This document shows positions 1-6,689 of a stretch of 64,000 nt of DNA, one piece after another. The translations under genes and the position numbers were made by a program. The DNA lies in the NCBI GenBank assembly GCA_964538505.1, contig CAZIDY010000009.1, positions 1 to 64,000 of the forward strand, read 5' to 3'. The DNA is from Zeimonas sp964538505. Its GTDB lineage: Bacteria > Pseudomonadota > Gammaproteobacteria > Burkholderiales > Burkholderiaceae_E. The notes under the pieces were generated by a model. That model worked only from the letters and a program-made list of their open reading frames with translations, did not search any database and had not been told where the DNA came from. Each line of letters opens with the position of its first letter. The first letter of the stretch is position 1.

Positions 1-186
1 CCGTCGATCCTGAAGACGCTGGTCGACCTGCCGCCGGGCAGCGGCGGCGAGATCCAGCTCACCGACGCGCTCGCGCAGCAGATCGAGTCGCCCGGCCTGT
101 GCGGCTACCGCTTCGGCGGCAAGCGCTTTGACTGCGGCAGCAAGCAGGGTTTCCTCACGGCGAACATCTACTTCGGGCTGCGCTGA
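1..186 (+). CDS. galU: UTP-glucose-1-phosphate uridylyltransferase, C-terminal part
   Basis: The reading frame is open from the first base and ends with TGA at 186. Its 61 residues match the C-terminus of GalU-type pyrophosphorylases: a stretch with GGEIQLTDA, then YRFGGKRFDCGSKQGF, then a short tail ending in FGLR. GalU makes UDP-glucose from UTP and glucose-1-phosphate in the cytoplasm, a precursor for surface polysaccharides. The start lies outside the window. The gene is followed after 46 bases by gnd on the same strand, so sugar-nucleotide and pentose-phosphate genes are clustered here. Confidence 0.93.
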   Translation, partial: PSILKTLVDLPPGSGGEIQLTDALAQQIESPGLCGYRFGGKRFDCGSKQGFLTANIYFGLR

Positions 187-232
187 AGGGCGCGTGTACG
201 CGCTCCAGTCCGCGCGGCCACTGGAGATCGAC

Positions 233-1141
233 ATGCAACTCGGAATGATCGGCCTCGGCCGCATGGGAGCGAATCTCGCCACGCGCCTCGTACGCGCGGG
301 ACACTCGGTCGTCGGCTTCGACCCGGAAGCCGATGCGCGCGAAGCGCTCAAGCAGGGCGGCGGCATGCCGGTCGAGTCGCTCGATGCGCTCGTTGCGGCG
401 CTCGACAAGCCGCGCACGGTGTGGACGATGGTGCCGTCCGGCGCGATCACCGAACGCACCGTCGAGTCGCTGCGCAGCCTGCTCCAGCGCGGCGACACGG
501 TGATCGACGGCGGCAACTCGTTCTACAAGGATTCGCAGCGCCGCGCGCAGCTATGCGCCGAACGCGGCATCGACTACGTCGACGCCGGAACGAGCGGCGG
601 CGTCTGGGGACTCGCCGAAGGCTACAGCCTGATGATCGGCGGCGAAGAAGCGGTCGTCGAACGGCTGCGCCCGATCTTCGAGGCGCTCGCGCCCGCACCC
701 GATCGCGGCTGGGGGCACGTCGGGCCGAGCGGCGCCGGGCACTTCACGAAGATGGTGCACAACGGCATCGAGTACGGCCTGATGCAGGCCTACGCCGAGG
801 GCTTCTCTGTGCTCTCGCACAAGCCCGACTTCGAGATCGACCTGCACCAGGTCGCGCAGATCTGGCAGCACGGCAGCGTCGTGCGCTCGTGGTTGCTTGA
901 TCTCGTTGCGCGCGCGCTCGAGGAGAACCCGACGCTCGACGGCATCGCGCCGTACGTCGAGGACTCGGGGGAAGGGCGCTGGACGGTGGCCGAGGCGCTC
1001 GAGCTGAACGTGCCGGCGCCGGTGATCACGCAGTCATTGATCGAGCGGCTGCGCTCGCGCGATGACGATTCGTTCTCCGACAAACTGCTGTCGGCGTTGC
1101 GGAACCAGTTCGGGGGGCATGCGGTGAGGAAGGGGGGGTAG
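233..1141 (+). CDS. gnd: 6-phosphogluconate dehydrogenase, decarboxylating (short GndA/YqeC type)
   Basis: This 302-residue protein converts 6-phosphogluconate to ribulose-5-phosphate and CO2 with reduction of NAD(P). It begins with a Rossmann dinucleotide-binding motif GLGRMG at residues 7-12. It also has the family stretches DGGNSFYKDS and GTSGGVWGLAEGYSLMIGG, and the substrate-binding HFTKMVHNGIEYG. The length near 300 fits the short YqeC/GndA class and not the 470-residue class. I chose ATG 233 because the protein aligns from there; an upstream in-frame ATG at 128 lies inside galU. With pgl and zwf in the window it completes the oxidative pentose-phosphate branch, although the genes are separated by toxin-antitoxin debris. 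Confidence 0.93.
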   Translation: MQLGMIGLGRMGANLATRLVRAGHSVVGFDPEADAREALKQGGGMPVESLDALVAALDKPRTVWTMVPSGAITERTVESLRSLLQRGDTVIDGGNSFYKDSQRRAQLCAERGIDYVDAGTSGGVWGLAEGYSLMIGGEEAVVERLRPIFEALAPAPDRGWGHVGPSGAGHFTKMVHNGIEYGLMQAYAEGFSVLSHKPDFEIDLHQVAQIWQHGSVVRSWLLDLVARALEENPTLDGIAPYVEDSGEGRWTVAEALELNVPAPVITQSLIERLRSRDDDSFSDKLLSALRNQFGGHAVRKGG

Positions 1142-1199
1142 AGCGAGGAGCGCCGTAGCACACGGTTCCGTAATGGAGTACAAACGAAGTAGAATCCAA

Positions 1200-1211
1200 A
1201 ATGGATCCATT
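1200..1211. promoter_or_regulatory. 12-bp palindrome upstream of the RHH antitoxin gene
   Basis: AATGGATCCATT is a perfect palindrome ending 11 bases before the antitoxin start. Ribbon-helix-helix antitoxins usually repress their own promoter by binding short palindromes. A shorter version, TGGATCCA, stands before the paralogous antitoxin at 2882. That it is the operator is inferred. Confidence 0.4.
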
Positions 1212-1222
1212 CGGGGGCTCCA

Positions 1223-1534
1223 ATGTCGGATCATCGCGTCATCAATCTCTCCATCAAGGGCGTTCCTGTCGATCTCGCGGAACGCCTGCGCGCGCGAGCG
1301 GCACGCAATCACCGTTCACTTCAGCGAGAACTCATGGTGATCATCGAGGCGGCGGCTCAATCGACGGACGTTGCGTCGTCGCCTGCTTCGGCCGGATCGG
1401 CGAGACGCAAGCCGCCGGAAGCTACTCGACCCATCGGCGAGATCATCGACTCGCTGCGCGCGCGCTTTCCTGATCCGCCGGCAGACGCGCCGCTCGGAGT
1501 CGACATCATCCGAGCCGCAAGGGATGAACGCTGA
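1223..1534 (+). CDS. FitA/Arc-like ribbon-helix-helix antitoxin, copy 1
   Basis: This is a 103-residue protein with a short N-terminal beta strand (VINLSIKGVP) and an RHH helix pair (LAERLRARAARNHRSLQRELMVII), typical of FitA-like plasmid-stability antitoxins. The C-terminal tail (DAPLGVDIIRAARDER) probably wraps the PIN toxin. It is a clear paralog of the gene at 2882, and similarity covers the whole length. The cognate toxin gene, which overlaps its 3' end, is truncated, so this antitoxin is probably an orphan. It may still neutralise or cross-regulate the second module. Confidence 0.85.
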   Translation: MSDHRVINLSIKGVPVDLAERLRARAARNHRSLQRELMVIIEAAAQSTDVASSPASAGSARRKPPEATRPIGEIIDSLRARFPDPPADAPLGVDIIRAARDER

Positions 1535-1712
1535 ATCGACCGGACGATTCGGGGTACGTCGCCTCTACATCGCCGAGCCAGCAGCGGCATATCGCGTGCT
1601 GCCGCCGCTCATCTTCGATTGCAGCGTTCTCGTAGCGGCATTGTTCCTGGAACCCGCGTTGGGAGAGCAGGCGCGCGCGACCCTGGACGCTGGATTGAGG
1701 AAGGGGGAGTAG
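1524..1712 (+). pseudogene. Truncated PIN-domain toxin (VapC/FitB-like), copy 1
   Basis: The frame starts at ATG 1524 inside the antitoxin gene and encodes 62 residues. They align with the first 60 residues of the intact toxin at 3187-3645: the segments YRVLPPLIFDCSVLVAALFLEPAL and YRVLPPLAIDCSVLVAALFREPAL correspond. The first catalytic Asp of the PIN fold (DCSVL) is present, but the later Glu and Asp residues are gone because the frame ends at 1712. The sequence that follows belongs to a different toxin-antitoxin family, so the gene was cut by recombination. It cannot be an active RNase. Confidence 0.85.
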
Positions 1713-1716
1713 CCGT

Positions 1717-1902
1717 AGCGGCAAGCCGTGCATCAAGGGCCCCCGCATTACCGTCTACGATGTGCTCGAGTACCTGGCCGGCGGAATGTCGGAAGATGAG
1801 GTTCTGGCCGACTTCCCGAGCCTCGTAAGGGAAGATATCCGCGCGGTTCTGTCCTTCGCAGCCGCGCGTGAACGGAGGCTGGTGGGCCTCTCGGCCGAAT
1901 GA
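1717..1902 (+). pseudogene. DUF433-family antitoxin fragment, N-terminus missing
   Basis: The frame ending at TGA 1900-1902 encodes GKPCIKGPRITVYDVLEY, LAGGMSEDEVLADFPSLVREDI and a helix with LSFAAARERR, the core of DUF433 (VapB-like) antitoxins. No start codon or N-terminal segment precedes it: the frame runs back to a stop at 1696 and directly abuts the truncated PIN gene. The 3' end overlaps the next frame in the usual ATGA arrangement of DUF433/DUF5615 pairs. It is a remnant of a second, unrelated toxin-antitoxin operon. Confidence 0.72.
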
Positions 1903-2033
1903 AGCTGCTTCTGGACGAGAACCTCAAGTACGCGTCCTCAAACGGTTTTGCGGTTGTTTCGAAGGACGATGACTTCCGTCAATTGAGTTCTCTTCGCGGT
2001 GCGCCTCCGAAGGTCGTCCGACTCGTATGTCGG
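1899..2033 (+). pseudogene. DUF5615 PIN-like toxin with internal deletion
   Basis: The frame starts MKLLLDENL, the hallmark start of DUF5615 PIN-like toxins, and continues almost at once with NGFAVVSKDDDFRQLSSLRGAPPKVV, the conserved C-terminal half. The family normally has about 35 residues between these two blocks, so an in-frame internal deletion is evident. After about residue 45 the homology stops, and the open frame runs on into pgl as an out-of-frame shadow. The partner is the DUF433 fragment just upstream. Confidence 0.7.
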
Positions 2034-2073
2034 CTGATTCGCCCTAAGAAGCTGAGCAAGTGTCGCAGGCCGC

Positions 2074-2799
2074 ATGAATTCAAACGACGCAACCAAAGCG
2101 CACGAGCCACCGCCCACGCGCTGGCACGTGCACGCGATGCGCGACGCACTCGAAGCCGAAGCACGCAGCCGGATCGAGCGCGCCGCGCAGGAAGCACTCG
2201 CCCGCAGCAACCGTTTTCGCATCGTGCTCGCCGGCGGCGAGACACCCCGAAACATCTATCGCAGCCTCGTCGAACTCGAAACCGACTGGGAGCGCTGGGA
2301 TGTGTATTTCGGCGACGAGCGTTGTCTTCCCCGCGCCAACTCCGGGCGCAACGACTGCATGGCCTTCGACGCCTGGCTCGACCACGTTCCCGTTCCGCGC
2401 GATGCGATCTATTCGATTCCGGCCGAGGCCGGGCCGGTGGCCGGTGCCGAGACCTATGCGCGAACGCTTGCCGGCGTCGGCGACTTCGATCTCGTCCTTC
2501 TTGGTCTGGGCGAGGACGGTCATACGGCGAGCCTCTTCCCGGGCGCGGGCGAGCGCGGCGAGGCCGAAGACGCGCTCGACGTATTGCCAGTGTTCGATGC
2601 GCCCAAACCGCCACCTGAACGCGTGTCGTTGAGCGCATCAAGGCTGGGGCGCTCGCGGGAAGTGCTGTTCGTCGTGGCCGGCAAGTCGAAGCGCGATGCG
2701 GTGCGGCGTTGGCGCGCCGGCGACAGCATCCCCGCGGCGTCGATCCGGTGCGCGGCGGGCGTGGATGTGCTGGCCGAGGGCGTGGCGTTCGGGGGGTGA
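2074..2799 (+). CDS. pgl: 6-phosphogluconolactonase
   Basis: This 241-residue protein hydrolyses 6-phosphogluconolactone to 6-phosphogluconate, the step between Zwf and Gnd. Family marks are LAGGETPRNIYRSL near residue 50, VYFGDERCLPRANSGRND, and LLGLGEDGHTASLFPG, the SugarP-isomerase/6PGL pattern. The length is normal. It lies between two paralogous RHH/PIN modules, and DUF5615 debris ends only about 40 bases upstream. The start is ATG 2074, where the alignment begins. Confidence 0.93.
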   Translation: MNSNDATKAHEPPPTRWHVHAMRDALEAEARSRIERAAQEALARSNRFRIVLAGGETPRNIYRSLVELETDWERWDVYFGDERCLPRANSGRNDCMAFDAWLDHVPVPRDAIYSIPAEAGPVAGAETYARTLAGVGDFDLVLLGLGEDGHTASLFPGAGERGEAEDALDVLPVFDAPKPPPERVSLSASRLGRSREVLFVVAGKSKRDAVRRWRAGDSIPAASIRCAAGVDVLAEGVAFGG

Positions 2800-2837
2800 A
2801 AGTCGGTGAGGTCAAAACACTTGCATTGGGGCTGAAC

Positions 2838-2854
2838 TGGATCCACAATCGATT
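2838..2854. promoter_or_regulatory. Palindromes upstream of RHH antitoxin copy 2
   Basis: TGGATCCA (2838-2845) and AATCGATT (2847-2854) are two adjacent palindromes about 30-40 bases before the antitoxin start. TGGATCCA is shared with the palindrome before copy 1 (1200-1211). They are likely autoregulatory operator sites; this is inferred from position and sharing. Confidence 0.4.
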
Positions 2855-2881
2855 ATTGGAGCCGGTCTGGAGCCGAATTTC

Positions 2882-3190
2882 ATGCCTGAAGATACTGTCA
2901 ATCTGTCGATCAAGGGCGTTCCCGTTGATCTCGCCGAACGTCTGCGTGCGCGTGCCGCCCGAAACAATCGCTCCCTGCAGCGGGAACTGATGACGATTAT
3001 CGAAGCAGCGGCGCATTCGGCCGATAGCTCGCCTGCGCTTTCATCGGCGGCTGTCTTCCCGCGGAAGCCTGGGGCGGCGACGAGGTCCATCGATGAAGTG
3101 ATCGCCAGGATCCGCGAACGTGTTCCGGAACCGCTGGCAGACGCTCCACTGGGGGTCGACATCATTCGTGCCGCGAGGGACGGCCGTTGA
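2882..3190 (+). CDS. FitA/Arc-like ribbon-helix-helix antitoxin, copy 2
   Basis: This 102-residue protein has the RHH DNA-binding segment TVNLSIKGVPVDLAERLRAR followed by NRSLQRELMTIIEAAA, and ends in DAPLGVDIIRAARDGR. It should dimerise, repress its own promoter and cap the PIN toxin encoded next. The gene overlaps the toxin by a TTGA junction (3187-3190), so the two are translationally coupled. It is the intact member of a duplicated pair; copy 1 at 1223 is very similar but has a broken toxin. Confidence 0.88.
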   Translation: MPEDTVNLSIKGVPVDLAERLRARAARNNRSLQRELMTIIEAAAHSADSSPALSSAAVFPRKPGAATRSIDEVIARIRERVPEPLADAPLGVDIIRAARDGR

Positions 3191-3645
3191 GCAATGACTC
3201 ACGCTCCGCCGGAATGCGCCTTCACGTTGCAGAGCCGCCCACTGACTATCGCGTGCTTCCACCGCTTGCAATCGACTGCAGCGTCCTTGTCGCAGCACTC
3301 TTTCGCGAGCCCGCGCTCGAGATGCAGGCGCATGAAGTAATGAGGCGATGCAGGCTGCACGCACCCGAGTTGTTGAGATACGAGATCGCCAATGTCGCCC
3401 TGAAGAAGGTGGCCTCGGCCGACGAGCTTGCCGTGCATACGGCGCTCGAGGAATTCGATGGGCTCGATCTGAACCTGCACCGCGTCGACATCAAGGGCAG
3501 CTTCGAACTGGCGCGCCGCTATGCCCTTACGGCATACGATTCCGCGTACCTCTGGTTGGCGGGCGAACTGAAGGCACCGCTTGCCACCTTCGACCGCAAG
3601 CTCGCCGAAGCCGCGCGGCAGTACCTCGGAAGCCTCCAAAACTGA
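3187..3645 (+). CDS. PIN-domain toxin (VapC/FitB-like RNase), intact
   Basis: This 152-residue protein keeps the four acidic residues expected of the PIN fold, in the contexts AIDCSVLV, LLRYEIANV, LTAYDSAYLWLA and LATFDRKL. Such proteins are Mg-dependent ribonucleases. Translation may start at TTG 3187, which gives the overlap with the antitoxin, or at ATG 3214; I list the coupled start. The N-terminal half is duplicated as the truncated copy at 1524. Together with the 2882 gene it forms the only complete RHH/PIN module here. Confidence 0.87.
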   Translation: MSNDSRSAGMRLHVAEPPTDYRVLPPLAIDCSVLVAALFREPALEMQAHEVMRRCRLHAPELLRYEIANVALKKVASADELAVHTALEEFDGLDLNLHRVDIKGSFELARRYALTAYDSAYLWLAGELKAPLATFDRKLAEAARQYLGSLQN

Positions 3646-3684
3646 AGTGTGAAGAACGTTCCGTTCGGCGGTAGGCTTCCACTC

Positions 3685-4032
3685 ATGGACACCCGCTCGG
3701 TCGCCGACGAACTACGCGCGTACTTCGATATGCATCCCGAAGGGCTCGTCTGCGCATGGCTCTTCGGGAGCGTGGCCCGCGGCACCGCGCGCCCCGACAG
3801 CGACGTCGACGTCGCCGTTCTGTACGAGCGTGATCCCCCCGAAACGCTCGACGCCTCCGCAGCATCCATCGGCGGGGATATCGAAGCGGCCACCGCGCTG
3901 CTCGATCGTGCACTGACCGCGGTGACCTCACAGGCTTATGAGGAGTTCCTGAAGCGGCTCGATCGCCCTGCCGACCCCGGTCAGCGGTTGCGGCGAACGA
4001 TGCGCACCAGGGCGCCGTGGCAGACGCGATGA
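3685..4032 (+). CDS. Chimeric ORF: MntA-like nucleotidyltransferase head and DUF1778 (TacA) tail
   Basis: The first 75 or so residues carry the minimal nucleotidyltransferase signature FGSVARGT followed by SDVDVAV (GSx10DxD), as in MntA antitoxins of HEPN/MNT pairs. The last 40 residues (LLDRALTAVTSQAYEEFLKRL, LDRPADPGQRLRRTMRTRAPW) instead look like the C-terminus of DUF1778/TacA antitoxins, which neutralise GNAT toxins. No HEPN partner follows; a GNAT toxin remnant does. The ORF therefore looks like an in-frame fusion of two antitoxin genes. GTG 3649 is a possible earlier start; ATG 3685 fits the fold better. Function is unlikely. Confidence 0.62.
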   Translation: MDTRSVADELRAYFDMHPEGLVCAWLFGSVARGTARPDSDVDVAVLYERDPPETLDASAASIGGDIEAATALLDRALTAVTSQAYEEFLKRLDRPADPGQRLRRTMRTRAPWQTR

Positions 4033-4038
4033 AGCCGA

Positions 4039-4095
4039 ATGCTACGCACTCCGGAACCGCTCTTTTCTGAGCACGATCTCGGCGGATTCGACTGC
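4039..4095 (+). pseudogene. GNAT toxin (TacT-like) N-terminal remnant
   Basis: A frame beginning at ATG 4039 encodes 19 residues with PEPLFSEHDLGGFDC, which resembles the conserved N-terminus of TacT-type acetyltransferase toxins. It is immediately followed by the 3' end of the convergent PemK-like toxin gene, so the rest has been lost. Its position right after a DUF1778-like tail matches the TacA-TacT gene order. Confidence 0.5.
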
Positions 4096-4104
4096 CTCCC
4101 GCCG

Positions 4105-4518
4105 CTACTCACCCGCCGCCGCCTTGTACGCCGCCTGTACCGCCCGCACGAGCGAGGGATGTAGCACGCCCAGCCGCGGCTTCTGCCCGTGCGGCGCGGC
4201 TGGCGGTACCGAGAACCATTCGGTGCTGTACGGCAGGTCCAGCAGACGCCCCAGGTCGAATTTCGTGTCGTAGCTCAAACCCGCCGCAGCGTACGCCGCC
4301 GGGTTGCGTTCGCGCAAAATGGAGAATCCACCCCGATGCAGCGTGGTCGTGCGCTGGCTGGTGCCATCGGCTACGCGCACCGTGAAATGCGGCGCGTCGT
4401 CGTCGAAGACGGCCAGAATCAGCGCTGGACGGGGTTTCGGGCGAGGGTGGATGTCGTCGGGGAAATGGCACCAGACGATCTCCCCGGCGGTGGGTTCAGC
4501 CCACCATGCCTGGGTCAT
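4105..4518 (-). CDS. PemK/MazF-like toxin family protein
   Basis: This 137-residue protein begins with an SH3-like barrel pattern of the MazF/PemK endoribonuclease group: GEIVWCHFPDDIHPRPKPRPALIL at residues 12-35, then VRVADGTSQ. This matches the family core GDIVWVDLdP...RPALVL. The start ATG overlaps the stop of the upstream antitoxin gene (4515-4518, ATGA). A 37-base piece of this gene (4251-4287) reappears at 11158-11194 next to a zwf fragment, so the region was once duplicated. RNase activity is expected from the family and is not directly shown. Confidence 0.72.
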   Translation of the reverse strand: MTQAWWAEPTAGEIVWCHFPDDIHPRPKPRPALILAVFDDDAPHFTVRVADGTSQRTTTLHRGGFSILRERNPAAYAAAGLSYDTKFDLGRLLDLPYSTEWFSVPPAAPHGQKPRLGVLHPSLVRAVQAAYKAAAGE

Positions 4519-4811
4519 CCGGTTTTCGTATCGAACAGGCTCGATCGCACCGACCGCTTGCCGCCCTGCGGCACCCGCTTCCGGATCTGCCGGATCTGGG
4601 CGGCGGTGAGCGGACCTTCGTCGGCCTCGTACTGCGGCAGCACGCGCACGGCCAGTTCGCGCAGTGCATGGTGGATCGCCTGCGTTTCGTCGACGCCGAG
4701 GTACTCGGCCAAGCGCCTGGCGGTATCGCGGGTGACGCCGGCGGCACTGTCCGTCGAGCGGTAACGGAAGGCGATCTGATTCGAGTTCGTGCGAGCAGGC
4801 ACGTGCAGCAT
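4515..4811 (-). CDS. Putative antitoxin partner of the PemK-like toxin
   Basis: This 98-residue protein starts with a short segment that could form the DNA-binding part (FRYRSTDSAAGVTRDTARRLAEYLGVDETQAIHHALREL, reminiscent of RHH proteins). The C-terminal half is charged (LTAAQIRQIRKRVPQGGKRSVRSSLF) and probably unfolded until bound to toxin. The 4-base overlap with the toxin gene and the tandem palindromes at 4825-4843, just upstream of the start, support an autoregulated toxin-antitoxin operon. Confidence 0.7.
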   Translation of the reverse strand: MLHVPARTNSNQIAFRYRSTDSAAGVTRDTARRLAEYLGVDETQAIHHALRELAVRVLPQYEADEGPLTAAQIRQIRKRVPQGGKRSVRSSLFDTKTG

Positions 4812-4824
4812 CTCACCAAAGAAT

Positions 4825-4843
4825 AGATATCTAAAAGATATCC
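4825..4843. promoter_or_regulatory. Two 8-bp palindromic boxes 11 bp apart, operator of the antitoxin-toxin operon
   Basis: AGATATCT (4825-4832) and AGATATCC (4836-4843) are near-identical palindromic boxes with a period of 11 bases, one helical turn. They lie 14-32 bases upstream of the antitoxin start on the minus strand, in an A+T-rich stretch where a promoter would sit. Two same-face sites fit cooperative binding of antitoxin dimers. Confidence 0.55.
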
Positions 4844-4955
4844 GATCTGTTTTCGAACGTCAAGGCACACGGACGACCATGATCGCCCCCGACCGCCTCA
4901 GGCTCTCATGCGGCGCTGCAGATCCGATCCCATGTCGCGGCGTTGCTTGTTCGGC

Positions 4956-6350
4956 TCATTGCTCCGCCCCTGCCTCCCGCGGCTTCGGATCGTGCCACCC
5001 CTCGCTACCCGCCACGATCCCCGCAGCCGCCGTCGGCCCCCAGCTCCCCGGTTCGTACGGCAGCACCGGCCGAGCGTCCCGCAACGCCGGCTCCACCACC
5101 CGCCACGCCGCCTCGACCACGTCGTCCCGCGTGAACAGCGCCCCGTCGCCGCGCAGCGCATCGCCGATCAATCGCTCGTAAGCGCTCCGTCCACCGTTCT
5201 CCGGGCAGCACGTCGCAACGAGCTCGACATCGTCGCCGACCATCCGCTCCCCCGGCTTCTTGGTACGCGCGCCGATCGAGACGATCACCTCGGGCCCGAG
5301 CTGAAAGCGAAAGTAATTCGAGCGGTGCCCGGACACGGGATCGAACACCGCCATCGGTGGTGTCTTCAGGTCGACGAACACCTCGGTGGCCGTCACCGGC
5401 AGGTGCTTGCCGGCACGGATGTAGAACGGCACCCCCGCCCAGCGCCAGGTCTCGATCTGCAGCCGTAGCGCGACGAAGGTTTCCACGTCGGAATCGGGTG
5501 CGACGCCTTGCACGTCGCGATAGCCGCGGAACTGCCCGCGCACGACCTGCGACACGTCGAGCGGACGCATAGCGCGAAAGAGCCGCAGCTTCTCCGAGCG
5601 CATCGACTCGGCATCGCTACCCACCGGCGCGTCCATTGCGAGCAGCGAGACGATCTGCAGCAGGTGGTTCTGCACGACGTCGCGGATCGCTCCGACGCCG
5701 TCGTAGAACGCGCCGCGATCGTGCACGCCGAAAGCCTCGGCCATCGTGACCTGCACCGAGTCGACGTAGGTGCGGTTCCACAGCGGCTCGACGAAGGCGT
5801 TCGCGAAGCGGAAGTACAGCAGGTTCTGCACCGCTTCCTTGCCGAGATAGTGGTCGATGCGGAACACCGACGATTCGGGGAAGTGCGCGTGCACCGTGCG
5901 GTTCAGCGCCTGCGCCGACTCGAGGTCGCGCCCGAAGGGCTTCTCGACGATGACGCCCGCGCCTTCGGTGCACCCCGTGCCACCCAGGCCCTCGAGCACG
6001 GGGCCGAACATCGACGGAGGGATCGCGAGGTAATGCAGCGGACGCGACGCGCTGCCGAGCTCCTTGCGCAGTCGCCTGAAGGTTTCCGGCTTGCGGTAGT
6101 CGCCGTCGATATAGCGCAGCTGGCGGCTCAGCTGCTGCCATGTGTTCTCGTCAACCCCTTTCACCTCGAGGCTCTTGCGCGCACGCGCACGGAACTCGTC
6201 GAGAGACAGCGGCGAGCGCGCGACGCCGACGATCGGCATGTCGAGCCGGCCGGCGCGCACGAGCGCGGCGAGGGCGGGGAAGATCTTGCTCTGGGCCAGG
6301 TCGCCGGTGGCGCCGAAGAAGACGAAGGCGTCGGCGTGGAAGGCGGGCAT
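4956..6350 (-). CDS. zwf: Glucose-6-phosphate 1-dehydrogenase
   Basis: This 464-residue protein oxidises glucose-6-phosphate to 6-phosphogluconolactone. It has the NADP-binding motif GATGDLA at residues 13-19, the substrate-binding/catalytic motif RIDHYLGKE near residue 165, and the EKPFGRDLESA segment. The length is near the family norm (about 480). It is transcribed opposite to pgl and gnd. Two partial, decayed copies of the gene exist further right: its first 200 codons plus some upstream DNA at 9711-10312, and a piece of its 3' part at 11190-11339. This copy is the intact one. Confidence 0.95.
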   Translation of the reverse strand: MPAFHADAFVFFGATGDLAQSKIFPALAALVRAGRLDMPIVGVARSPLSLDEFRARARKSLEVKGVDENTWQQLSRQLRYIDGDYRKPETFRRLRKELGSASRPLHYLAIPPSMFGPVLEGLGGTGCTEGAGVIVEKPFGRDLESAQALNRTVHAHFPESSVFRIDHYLGKEAVQNLLYFRFANAFVEPLWNRTYVDSVQVTMAEAFGVHDRGAFYDGVGAIRDVVQNHLLQIVSLLAMDAPVGSDAESMRSEKLRLFRAMRPLDVSQVVRGQFRGYRDVQGVAPDSDVETFVALRLQIETWRWAGVPFYIRAGKHLPVTATEVFVDLKTPPMAVFDPVSGHRSNYFRFQLGPEVIVSIGARTKKPGERMVGDDVELVATCCPENGGRSAYERLIGDALRGDGALFTRDDVVEAAWRVVEPALRDARPVLPYEPGSWGPTAAAGIVAGSEGWHDPKPREAGAEQ

Positions 6351-6689
6351 GAGTTGTTCCGCAGATATCGAGGTTGCGGCCGAGTCTATGCACCTCTCAG
6401 GAACGCCCTCGGTAGACGTGACTGCGACTGTGGGGTCGCTTCTTGCATGCCGCGGGCAAAGTTGCTCCCTCTGACTTCCGTAAGCGAAAAAATCTGTTCC
6501 GCTTGGGTTCAGATTTCAACGAAGTGCTGACCATGAGCCTCCGGCTCTTCCTGCTCGGGTTGTCCGGGCCCTATCCTCCATGATCGCTGCAACTCCCGCT
6601 TCTCGATCCGGGCTTCGGCCCCTCTCTTTTTATGGCGGATCGGAGCAATTTCACAGTCGGCGAGGGTCCGACTTCTTTAGACTTTCTCC
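6351..6689. other. Divergent intergenic region between zwf and the MBOAT gene
   Basis: There is no gene in these 339 bases. The part next to zwf (to about 6450) resembles the sequence upstream of the zwf pseudogene (10313-10400), so the ancient duplication included zwf upstream DNA. A small hairpin GGGC-TTCG-GCCC (6610-6621) followed by a T-rich run (6622-6631) lies before the MBOAT gene and could be a weak terminator or attenuator. Promoters for both genes must lie here, but I could not identify convincing -35/-10 boxes. Confidence 0.5.

Noticed and set aside
1979..3016. Minus-strand frame of 345 codons opposite pgl
   Set aside because: Very Arg-rich, antisense to pgl and the second antitoxin gene; no recognisable domain.
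6610..6631. GGGC-TTCG-GCCC hairpin plus T-rich run as a firm terminator
   Set aside because: Only a 4-bp stem and no gene ends just before it on the plus strand; mentioned only within the intergenic entry.
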